DNA of 64,000 bases from Taeniopygia guttata (taxonomy: Eukaryota; Chordata; Aves; Passeriformes; Estrildidae), in assembly GCF_048771995.1 (NCBI RefSeq), contig NC_133036.1:16089001-16153000 (forward strand). The letters run 5' to 3'. A model generated the notes under the pieces. That model saw only the letters and a program-made list of their open reading frames with translations, was not told the origin of the DNA and ran no database searches. The translations under genes were made by a program, and so were the position numbers. Position 1 is the first letter of the stretch. Each line of letters opens with the position of its first letter. This document shows, piece by piece, positions 11,901 through 19,462 of the stretch.

Positions 11901-14900
11901 AAATTCTTAATTCTACTCTTACAGCCCTTACACTAGTTTGCAGTCAGTTTTAGTATAAATTTTTCTGCAAATTAAAAAACATCAAAGCTTTTCTCCTTCA
12001 TTGTCTTGATCAGAACATGAAAAACGGATGCTCTTGTTTTTGGGAGTTTTTTATTTTTGTTTCACATCCATTAGCATCCAGCAGACTCCTTGATTTTGTG
12101 GAGCAAGTGAAGTGAAAAAGGATTGGAGAGAGAAAATTATCTGGAAGTCATTTTTTTTAGTAGCTTCTGTTCCCATATGGTGTAGCTCAACCTTTCATCA
12201 ATTTCTAGGCTTTGGGGTTTTTTATTTTGCCCCCCACCCCCCTCAGTTGTTCTCGGGTTGTTTGGGACTCAAAGTTCTTTACTGCATGAGGTATATTATG
12301 GCTGTCACTTACATGATCAGGTTTGGCACTTTACTTAATTGCCATCCTGGTTCTGTTAGTGCAAACAGCCAGTTACTTGAGCCATTATTACAATGTAAAT
12401 GATGGTGATACTTGGAAAACTATAAAAAATTAAGAGGTTCCTGTCTGAAAATCAGGAAAACTAAATTGCCTGCAGGCATAAGTCAGTAGGGCTACACTTG
12501 AAGTTTGACTAAAAGAGCAGCTTTGAGTTAGAGAGAGACCATTGAAGAGCTGTGCTTTCCCTTTATTATGTTGTGTAATTCAAGGTTGGGGTTACCAGTC
12601 TTCCCACAATCAAGATGTGGATCAATGAGTACAACATTCGGTCTGAGATTTTGTCGATGGGTTTGGGAACCGACAATCCTGAACACGTAGGAGCAATTCA
12701 GAAGCTGTGCAGACAGATGCCAGTTTTGGATCATGCAGGGAGCTTGGAGTATTTGTAAGTGTTCGCAAATTTTTTTCAGCATATACTTTATTAAGAGAAA
12801 AATTCTGTTTAACTGAATATGAATGATACTGCTGACAGTGATGTTCATTTAAATGCAGAAACAGTTGTGTTTGTAATGTGTCTACTTCCCATTAACTGCT
12901 CTTTAGCCCCATAATGCCAAGGAAAAGAAAATTCTAAATCTAGGAAATGTTAACCTAGAATTTGATGCAGACAGGCAAGTTAGTAACTTGCCTAACTCCA
13001 TAACTCCTAACTTACTAACTCTGTAGTTAGTATGGAGTCTGAATTCAGATTCTGTTACAATTTATGATGCTCATTAGCTGGTTTAGATGCTTACCAGTCA
13101 GTAAACATCTGGTATCTTGGGCACAACATGTTTACATTTATTCCTTTCTCCTGGGAAAGGAAGGTTGGGAACCTCCATGTCATCGTGAAAGCATGTAATG
13201 CTAGGTATCAGACAACTTTATGGTTATGCTCTGTGCTGAAATGTGTGTAATTCAACTGTTTGGATCATTTTTTTACGGACCTGCTAAGCCTGAGACTACT
13301 GTTGAAAAATTTGAGACTTCAGTAGAGGCTTTGTTAGTAAGGTACAGGTAAAAGTAGGGGGAGGTAGCGGGAGGCAAAGTAAGGTGAAGCTGACTGTCAC
13401 TTGTGGGTTTTCTTTTAAAACTGCTTTGTCCTGTGTTCAGAAGCACAAAAGAGGACACAGCTGGTCTAGAGGAAGCATCCAGTCCACAGGCTCCATCAAT
13501 ACAGGAAAACACTGCTGAAAGCTGTAACAGTCCTGTGACTCCTCCAAGCAGTAAGCCTTCAATCCTTTCCAGAAGTTTTCAAATGTGAATTCAAGTTAGG
13601 TGCTTGATAGCAACCTAACAGTCATCCTGGCAGCTGCAGACTGCTCTGGGTATACAGAGCAGCACCATGTGGCTGATGTTTGCAGGCAGCCAGAGCTGCC
13701 TTCCAGTGAGCAGTCAGGAGATGCTGAGAGAGGATTCTTGCTACTATGACTGTGTGGCTGGCTGGGGGATGCTCTGTCCTTGAGACACTGGAATTCTTTG
13801 GCTGTGAGTGGAACATGTGAGCAGGAAATCTCTGCTGTAGAGTGGGCAACACCTTTGCTGGCCATTGCACAGGATTTAAGGGACTTGAAATACAAGTTGT
13901 TCTTGCAGAGGGTAATTATTTCTCCCAAGACCAAGGATGGCAGAAAATAGTGCTTCCCCCGCTCCCATTTCTTTTTTATCTAATCTCAAGGATGTGTTTA
14001 TTTTTCTGTCAGTAGAGGCTTAGAAATGCTTGGGCATAGCAGGGCGACCAGATTACCTGCTAGCAGCTGACACATGAGTTTAGAGCAGTGGAAGGTAAAG
14101 AAGTTCTAGCAGATAAAAAGGCTGGAGTGCTTATTGTAGAATGTTTCTTTTTCCCTGTTAATAATCACGTTTATGCCATGTTTCGAGCTGTGGTGTTGAC
14201 ACCACTATTAGTCATTTCATTCCTGAAACTCCCCACTAATTCACAAAATTTTGTTTCAGGTGTCAAATAAATAATGTTTTGAAACTGGAGAAAACCTTTA
14301 CCTGACCTGGAAAACAGCATGTTTGGCTAGGTTTTTAAAAATCTTCTAACACCAGCTACAGTATATTTGATAATTAACATTTTTAGTTGAATTACTAACT
14401 TCATGAAATCTTTCAGGATAGGAAGTACACAGTATAAAGGACAAAGACAGTAATATGGTTGCTAGCAAGTTATTTTTTGATGGTATAGGGAAATTCTGGG
14501 AATACCTGGTTTCTGTAGTATTGGGAAGTAAAAAAGATACTTCTGGATGTCTTCTTTTTAGATTATGTAGTTCAAACAAAAGAAGCAGAAGACTCTACTG
14601 TGCATCAGCAGAAAAGGTAAGAAAATAGTGATTCGTTCCCATCTTTTATGTCAACTGCCAAACAGGATTGTTCTGTCTTCTGTGGTCAGCTGTAAAGTTC
14701 TTTTTGTCTGTCAGAGGTCAGTTTTGTTGTTAGCTTTTCCTTTGGCACTTGGAGGGCAGATTATGGTGGCATCCTGAAATGAGGCAGCAAGTGTGATTCT
14801 TGCGGATGTCCAAGTCAGTGGAGTGTGTCTCCCCATGGAACTTGAGATGTGCTCCTCCAGAAATTTGAAGTCTGGTGCTGTTGTAGGAAGCTTGACAGGT

Positions 14901-16603
14901 GTCCCATCACCTGCTTCACTGGCAGTGCTGCTAGTGTCAGGCCTGCATGGCCCAGGCTCCTTGGCTGAGCTGTGCCTCGATGGGCAAGTTCTGGCTCTGT
15001 GTGCCCCGGGCAGGTGCTGCCGGGGTGCCCGCTGCCCCGAGAGCGTCTCACCTCAGGCTCTGTCAGCAGCTCCCCCAGGCAGCCAGACGCCCGTGCCAAG
15101 GTGTTGCAATCTTCCACCTCACCAGAAATGACCGGGGTGCAGTCTGTAGCAGCCCAGCAGGGTTTATTGAGGGTCCAGAGAGGAACGGGGAAGGCAGGGA
15201 GGTGATGGGGCAGGAGCACAGCCGCTGTTGAAGGGAGCCAGGGACAAAGAGCAGGTGGCAAGAAGCAGCCCCGACTGGGGTGGGTTCAGCGTTTATCAGC
15301 TGGGGGAAGGTAGGAGGGGCCAGGGTACACTGGGCCAGTGGGGATAAGGGTTGAGGGGGGAGCTGGGGTGGTATGAGCATGAACAACCAATAAACTGCAC
15401 TGGTCTGTAGTGAACAGACCAGTGAGGCTGGGATACAGAACTTTCCGGACTGAGGGAGTAAATTCTGGGTGATTGACATGTATCAGTTTGCATCTGGGAG
15501 TGAAGGACCTTGGAAGTTTTTACACTTTCTCTCCCTAAGTTTAATATAGGAGTCTTCCCAAGGCATCCCTGTTCTGTTACCTTCAGCTCTGATTCCCGCA
15601 GTGTGAGACAGCTTGGGTAAACCTCAGTGGTTTTCTGCTTTGGAAAATACCTATTAAATGAACTTTCTTTCAGCTGTCATCCATCAATCAAGTGGTTTCA
15701 AGATGATGTGAGTGTGTCACTGAGGGTACAAATACTGGGGGCAACTGACAGTAAATGTGAGTTCTCTAGAGAAAATGTGAATTTCAGGTAGGTTTAAGAC
15801 ACTTCAGTATAATAAGCAAAATGTCTTTGTTTGGATCTAGAGTTTTTAAACTTAATGTATATTGCAGTGCTTATTCAGAAGGCAAATTTTATGTTGCTGA
15901 CCTGGAGCTGTATCAGTCAGTAATTGCAGAGAAGTCCACATGTGTGATTACGGATAGAGAGGCTGTGATTGTACTGGTAAAAGAGGAAAAAGGAGAATGG
16001 TGCAAATTACTGAAGAACAAGGTGAAGTGAAAATTAATTTGAGAGTTACTGAATGTTCTGAACACATTTGCTGTGCATCAGAATAGGTATTTCAAACAGT
16101 GTTTTTGTCAACAGAATGTTCACGTGTCCTTAGATTTTGAACACTGGGAAGAGTCTGAAGATGAAAGGCCTTTTACAGCTGGTAAGGATTGAATGAGTCT
16201 GTGTTCATAATACATAAAATGATCAGCATTCTCTCTTTGCATTGGCTTTATCTGAAATACTAATTTATTCCAGCACGTTGCTCAGATTCTCTGAAAAGAG
16301 CTGAGGGGACCTCTAGAGCAAAGTAGAGGCAGCAGAGCACTTTGCTATCAGCTCAGCACAGACTAAGGGCAGATAGAAGTGATTCTGAGTGTTGTGGTCT
16401 AGTTTGTAGTCAAAAGCGTTGGGGCTTGCTGGGCTGGGTCATTTAATGGTACCATGTATTTGTTCCAAGCTCATTTTTCCTGGTTTATAAATGTTTCACC
16501 TTGTTAATCACTTGCAGGTTCTGCAAAACTGAACTGCCTTCCTGCAGGATCTGAGGACTGGTTTGAGTCCTCAGAAGACACGGATACAGAAAGTGATGAA
16601 TAA
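131..16603 (+). CDS. TDRD12: TDRD12, Tudor domain-containing protein 12 (3' portion, 24 exons)
   Basis: Germline factor of the piRNA pathway; in mouse it is needed for secondary piRNA production (family knowledge). The 5' end lies left of the window. Exons read by eye: 131-332, 518-594, 1408-1466, 2163-2223, 2883-2987, 3367-3549, 3992-4145, 5098-5222, 5771-5959, 6672-6800, 7646-7763, 8510-8643, 8728-8948, 9152-9251, 10391-10578, 10878-11082, 11597-11689, 12585-12754, 13441-13550, 14562-14616, 15674-15787, 15868-16021, 16115-16181, 16518-16603. All phases join; the sum is 3099 nt, 1032 codons plus TAA. The protein follows remembered human TDRD12 closely, e.g. ICVNDDLVAK, WNKHITPLIKEFMTDPYIVI, ATNYFGRIV, LPPQAVEIIVC. 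The donor at 8643 is weak; 8649 (in frame, two residues more) is the alternative. Introns hold the mobile elements listed separately and otherwise nothing recognised. Gene identity is near certain; a few small exon edges are less sure. Confidence 0.93.
850..1392 (+). mobile_element. Solo LTR (ERV class II-like) with 6-bp target duplication, in a TDRD12 intron
   Basis: A 531-bp LTR at 856-1386 begins TGTTGCATCC and ends GCTGCTGCA. It is flanked by the 6-bp duplication TAAAAT at 850-855 and 1387-1392; six bases is typical of ERVK-type class II elements. The parts read as a GC-rich U3, a TATA-like CATATATAACCCC near 1167-1179, and an R-U5 segment resembling avian ERV LTRs known to me. No internal region remains, so it is a fossil solo LTR. 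Identical target copies and clean ends suggest modest age. It has the same orientation as TDRD12, and only 15 bp separate its right duplication from exon 1408-1466. Confidence 0.85.
2290..2660. repeat. Possible degraded interspersed repeat in a TDRD12 intron
   Basis: A GC-richer island in an AT-rich intron. Its phrase GGGGCTGCAGTCTGTGGAGG followed by ACCTGCACTGGAGCAG resembles a repeated word series I associate with avian ERV-type repeats. No ends or target duplication were found and the family is uncertain. The open frames here look accidental. Confidence 0.3.
3367..8643 (+). CDS. TDRD12: TDRD12 module: degenerate DEAD-like helicase core
   Basis: Seven exons give about 345 residues resembling the two RecA-like lobes of a DEAD-box helicase. 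The Q-motif-like start is FSGPTFTQSYCWPAIAWGCD. The position of the ATP-binding P-loop reads ISHQGNDPLL, without the GKT of active helicases. Motif Ib-like TTPYNVQRLL and a motif II-like LDEIEVLF (DEIE in place of DEAD) follow in exon 5098-5222. Lobe 2 shows KVLIFTDSATEVEMI and ITDATWVIHFSFPSP. The human protein as I remember it has the same replacement (ISHCESNPLLY), so the missing P-loop is a family feature, not damage here. A scaffold or RNA-binding role is more likely than ATP-driven unwinding, which is inference. Confidence 0.88.
3855..3935 (-). mobile_element. Short CR1-like LINE remnant, reverse orientation
   Basis: ATCATAGAAATAGAATTG, then GGAACCTCTGG and CAGTGCAACCC, resembles the reverse complement of the avian CR1 3' end (cATAGAATCATAGAATgg..GGACCTCtgGAgatcatc..tCCAACC). 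It is short and diverged, in the intron between exons 3367-3549 and 3992-4145. Confidence 0.45.
8728..9251 (+). CDS. TDRD12: TDRD12 module: CCCH zinc finger, joined across a GC-AG intron
   Basis: Two exons. The first carries TSVILLTEDSSCHAPGILNY and ends PLCASLKTFGIC plus AG. The second starts G then NRTECPDRHQIN. Joined at 8948/9152 they give C-x8-C-x5-C-x3-H, the classic CCCH spacing, and the same length as the human protein (FGFCKDKRICPDRH as remembered). The donor reads CAG|GCAAGG, the usual context of GC donors. A GT donor 17 nt downstream (after ATCAG) is also in frame and would add residues inside the finger and break the spacing. CCCH fingers usually bind RNA or protein; the partner here cannot be told from sequence. 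Confidence 0.85.
10391..12754 (+). CDS. TDRD12: TDRD12 module: second (extended) Tudor region
   Basis: Four exons (10391-10578, 10878-11082, 11597-11689, 12585-12754) encode ILPLFIVHATNYFGRIV, then CHRVQVVENPAKDENVYKV, IKYVDEGRTSQV and LLHLPVKFQSLPPQAVE, ending with an alpha/beta stretch WINEYNIRSEILSMGLGTDN. This is the arrangement of an extended Tudor domain, in which the beta-barrel core is flanked by a nuclease-like fold. Such domains bind symmetrically dimethylated arginine on PIWI proteins (family knowledge). The YVDEG signature sits in the strand that normally carries the acidic and aromatic groove residues; whether the full aromatic cage is present was not determined. This is one of the best conserved parts of the gene against human. 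Confidence 0.9.
12973..13038. repeat. Intronic double hairpin
   Basis: A perfect 21-bp palindrome, AGGCAAGTTA-G-TAACTTGCCT, occupies 12973-12993. Directly after it a second fold-back pairs ACTCCATA (12995-13002) with TATGGAGT (13031-13038), with inner arms ACTAACT (13014-13020) and AGTTAGT (13025-13031). It lies in the TDRD12 intron 12755-13440. It may be a small transposon remnant or chance; no further copies were found by eye. Confidence 0.6.
13441..16603 (+). CDS. TDRD12: TDRD12 module: linker, CS (p23-like) domain and acidic tail
   Basis: Exons 13441-13550 and 14562-14616 encode a Ser/Thr/Glu-rich linker (EDTAGLEEASSPQAPS). Exons 15674-15787, 15868-16021 and 16115-16181 encode a CS domain: CHPSIKWFQDDVSVSLRVQI, CEFSRENVNFR, EGKFYVADLELYQSVI, REAVIVLVKEEKGEWCKLL and NVHVSLDFEHWEESEDE, with the W..D..V and ..W..L pattern typical of HSP90 co-chaperone p23 relatives. 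The last exon gives an acidic tail, EDWFESSEDTDTESDE, and a TAA stop, resembling p23-type tails and offering several Ser/Thr sites in acidic context. The human reference protein as remembered ends before this domain, so this corresponds to the long vertebrate form. Confidence 0.88.
14994..15591 (-). mobile_element. LTR-like element (endogenous retrovirus), antisense in a TDRD12 intron
   Basis: Read on the - strand this has LTR layout: a U3 ending in a C-rich block, a TATA-like GATAAACG, a poly(A) hexamer AATAAA in GGACCCTCAATAAACCCTGC (near 15159-15178 on the + strand), and an R-U5 containing GGTGAGGTGGAAG. Tentative edges are 15000-15585 (TG..CA) with GCTCTG on both sides (14994-14999, 15586-15591). 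A 6-bp match over this search space could be chance. The U3 holds a clean inverted repeat, ACTGGTCTGT/ACAGACCAGT, at 15399-15423. No coding remnant is seen. A fossil solo LTR 82 bp upstream of the first CS-domain exon. Confidence 0.55.
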
Positions 16604-16650
16604 TGGGGAGGAGAAATTCCTCTCTGATGAGAATTGTACTGTTGTTAAAT

Positions 16651-16740
16651 AGTTGATGTAATTGTTGTTTTTTGAGTTGATAGTTGATGTAATTGTTGAT
16701 GTTTGAGTTGATAGTTGATGTAATTGTGGCTTGTTCTTGT
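16651..16740 (+). repeat. 31-bp tandem repeat in the TDRD12 3' UTR
   Basis: The word AGTTGATGTAATTGT occurs at 16651, 16682 and 16713, spaced 31 bp apart, with GAGTTGAT between copies. This makes about three near-identical units immediately upstream of the poly(A) signal. The units are T/G-rich on the transcript strand. Confidence 0.85.
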
Positions 16741-16748
16741 AATTGTTA

Positions 16749-16754
16749 ATTAAA
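16749..16754 (+). terminator. TDRD12: TDRD12 poly(A) signal (ATTAAA)
   Basis: ATTAAA lies 146 nt past the TDRD12 stop, just after a T/G-rich tandem repeat. It is the first good poly(A) hexamer after the stop, which implies a short 3' UTR. The site is inferred from sequence only. Confidence 0.6.
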
Positions 16755-16759
16755 TACAT

Positions 16760-17617
16760 TAGTGACTTAAGAACCTGACTGCAACTGTGCTTAATTATAA
16801 CCTTCACCTGAGAGCAGGTACTGGCAAAGCTGTAAGAACACTTCAGAGCTGATGTAATCTGTATTTTAGTCTTGCTCTGCATCCTGATGACAACAGAAAT
16901 TACCTACTTGAAAAAATCAGCTGTGGAGAAGATGTTTTCCTTCGCTTGTTCTGTTATTTGGCTTGTTTAATAACTAAACATAATGTAAGGTGTTTGGGTT
17001 TTTTCAGGCTGGTAGATTAGGGTTATTTAAGAGGTGTAAGTTACCTCTAGTTTTTGTTCAAAAACCAAGGCCTCTTCTGTTGAAGTAGAAGCAAAAACTA
17101 GGTTTAGCATACATACATAAAAAAGCACTAGTCTGTAAAGAGTGTAAAAAATAACACCACTCTGTCCAAGAACATTGATCAAGCTTGTTTTGATCAGGGT
17201 TTTCATGAGGAAGAGCTTTCCTGGGGCCTTGCATAAGTGCAGTTATCCATTTTGGAACATATGTGAGCTTTTACCATTCTCCTGTACTAAGGAATTCAGT
17301 GAAATAGTTTTCTTGTGTTTTGAAGCCTTCCCTGATGAGGGCAGGGAGGGCACCCCAATGTCAGTGGGAGGGAAGGGAATGAGAAGGGTGGAGGAGCAGG
17401 TGAGAGGAGAGGAAGGGGGTGTCATGCAGAGTCTGTTAAAAAAAGGGAGGTTGTGATCCCTGACAGAGGTGTAAAAAAAAAAACCATAAACTTGCATTTT
17501 TATATATAAATTGATTTCAAAGTAGGTCCATCAACTTTGAAAACACAATTACAAATTTTCTACATGCACATGAACCAAAAATTGCTTGAAACTATAAGAA
17601 GAAAAGATCCCTCCGTG
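16760..17617. other. Intergenic stretch downstream of TDRD12
   Basis: AT-rich sequence between the TDRD12 poly(A) signal and the CpG island. It includes a G/A-rich patch near 17337-17450. No gene or recognisable mobile element was seen. Confidence 0.6.
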
Positions 17618-18170
17618 GTAATTACGTAACTTCGATGAGTTTTTTGAGTCGCCTACGGCCTAAGCGTCAGATGTCTCAAAGGCGGTGCTGCCCCCGTGTG
17701 GTGCTGTCCGTGCTGCGGCCGGGCCGGGCCGGGCGGGGCTCCGGGGCTGGGGCGCGGCCCGGGCCGGGAGCGCCGACCCTGGGGCAGGGCTCCGGGCCCT
17801 GGGGCACGGGCTCTGGGGCTGGGCCGGGGCACGGCACGGCTTCCGCGGCTCCGGGCACCACGCAGTCCCGGGCAGAGCGGGGACCTCAGTCACCCCCGGG
17901 GCCGGCGCTCCCTGAGCCTCCCCTGCTCCAGCCCTGTGGCCGCTCGCGTTTCCCGGTCCCGCGGGGTCCCTTCTGCCCGCGGGGTGTCCGCATGCCCCCG
18001 CCCGGGGCTCGCCTCCGCCCATCGCGGTGCTGCCAAGTGCCCTCCTGCCCCCGCCGCGTTCCACCCTGCGCCCTCCAGGACTGTCGCTATTGCCTGACGC
18101 ATCTGCTGCAGAGAGCAGCCACCAGCTCCCCACTCGCAAAGAGATGCTGACCCCTAAGCTCGCCAAGCAC
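17618..18170. promoter_or_regulatory. Isolated CpG island, promoter-like, no recognised gene
   Basis: An abrupt switch from AT-rich DNA to extreme GC with many CG dinucleotides, especially 17690-18120. At its left edge is ATTACGTAAC (about 17620-17629), a match to C/EBP/PAR-bZIP sites, followed by AGTCGCC and GCGTCAG words. GGG runs spaced by CC (about 17717-17736) fit a G-quadruplex. Open frames on both strands (17635-18166) are Arg/Pro/Gly/Ala-rich with no domain and look like GC-driven artefacts. It could be the promoter of an unseen transcript, an intergenic enhancer island, or the 5' end of a GC-rich gene whose other exons I cannot recognise. WWOX exon 1, expected near here from mammalian order, was not found in it. 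Confidence 0.55.
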
Positions 18171-18816
18171 GGGGAGTATATTTGCCTGCATGGTCCCTTG
18201 CTTGCCGTATGGTCTTATGCCGCTTGCATGTCTCTGATAGTACACACCTTTCCTAATATCTAATTAGATGGGTGAAGGTATGGGTGTTAACGTCTTTGAA
18301 ATGGGTCTTAATGTCTCCCTGACTTTGGGCAGCGGGTTTGTTATCAGGTACTGACAGTTTGGCTCCTGAAGTAGGTAAAGGGGTCTGTACAAGCCTGAAC
18401 TTCTGAACTTTGGGGTAGAACAGTAAGTTCAAGGAGGAATATGGGGTACCTTCCTAGTACCTTGGCCAGTGGGGAAAGGAAGAGAGTGACATGTGGCCAG
18501 GAGTTTGGGACGAAGGAAGGTGGTGTGCTCTGAAACCTGGACATGCATGCGGCCTGATAGACTCTCTTCCTTTATTCAAAAAAAGGACTCCTCTGTTTCA
18601 TTTTTGGATGTAAACCTCTGGCATTTGTGGATTTTCCTGACATCACCAAGCCCCAATTTTTCAAGGTTCCCACTTCCTTGCTTGGTACATCCCAGTTCCC
18701 CCTCTGGGAGCCCTCCCATCCCCCAGAGCTGTCCCTGTCCCTGTGCTCCCCACTGAGCCGTGCCACGGTCCCTGCCAGTGCACGCGAGGCCTCCTGCCCT
18801 GACGCACCACCAGAGC
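18171..18816. other. Intergenic stretch right of the CpG island
   Basis: Mixed composition with runs such as GTTAACGTC and a C-rich block at 18660-18790. Parts may belong to an old retroviral element next to the LTRs, but no protein motif or end was recognised. Confidence 0.35.
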
Positions 18817-19462
18817 TGGGCTGGCTCCTAGAATTCAGCCTCAGGACGGGGATTTACCAGAGGCAGAACCTTTGAGCTGCTTGCTCTACGGTGCCAGATA
18901 CAGGAGCAGCAACAGGGACCGGGCAGAGGAGAAAGATGGAGGCTCTCTGTCTTGAGGCTCCACAGGGACAAGTTTATTCCAGGAGAAGGGACAAGGCAGA
19001 AGAGTCCCGAGCACCTCTGTGGATGAGATTTCATACAGTAACAAACGCGGGGGTGAATACAAACAGCGAGCCAAGAGGGAATCCTCAGCGGAGGAGTGAG
19101 GGGGTGACATCCAGCGACTGGGGCCAGTTGGGGTAGGAGGGTGGTGTCGCCCTGATTCTTGAGTTTTTCTAAAGCCTTCTGAGTTTACATTCTATTGGGA
19201 AACTTTCCCACACAGTTTCTGTAAATAACATGTTGTTTTGCATTCCTTCATGGGGGTGGAGAGACTTGATGTACTAGTGGTTTGTCCAATGTCTTTGGAG
19301 AGGTGGCCCATTCACTCTCCAATCCACTGTCACCTTTGGAAAAGTATAGAAGTTGGAGTCAGAAAATAAACTTCCTCTTTTACCTTGCAAAGTGGCAGGT
19401 AGCTCGCGTTGTGCTTTCTCGTGTCCTATAGCGACAGGGTGGAGAGGATGGCTCACATGGGC
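18817..19462 (-). mobile_element. Older LTR-like element, reverse, split by a later LTR
   Basis: On the - strand it reads as U3 (CACCCCCTCACTCCTCCGC), then CTCCTGGAATAAACTTGTCC with a poly(A) hexamer (about 18970-18989 on the + strand), then an R-U5-like segment. Tentative edges 18822-19457 are flanked by TGGGC (18817-18821, 19458-19462), a 5-bp match that could be chance. The younger LTR at 19145-19436 lies inside it. No open frame worth naming. A fossil; family not assigned. Confidence 0.4.
19139..19442 (+). mobile_element. Solo LTR (ERV class II / ERVK-like) with 6-bp target duplication
   Basis: A 292-bp LTR at 19145-19436, bounded by the perfect inverted termini TGTCGC and GCGACA and by a 6-bp duplication GGGTGG (19139-19144, 19437-19442). 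Parts: U3 with GGGAAACTTTCCCACACAG and CCACTGTCACC; a TATA-like AAAGTATAGAAG; the poly(A) hexamer AATAAA at 19375-19380; and an R-U5 with TGTGCTTTCTCGTGTCCTAT. It closely resembles small class II LTRs of songbirds as I remember them. Clean ends suggest it is fairly young. It sits inside an older reverse LTR. Confidence 0.88.

Noticed and set aside
17635-18166. Long open frames on both strands (up to 171 codons) in the CpG island
   Set aside because: Arg/Pro/Gly/Ala-rich in all frames, overlapping on both strands, no domain, no clear start or splice context. Expected from extreme GC content.
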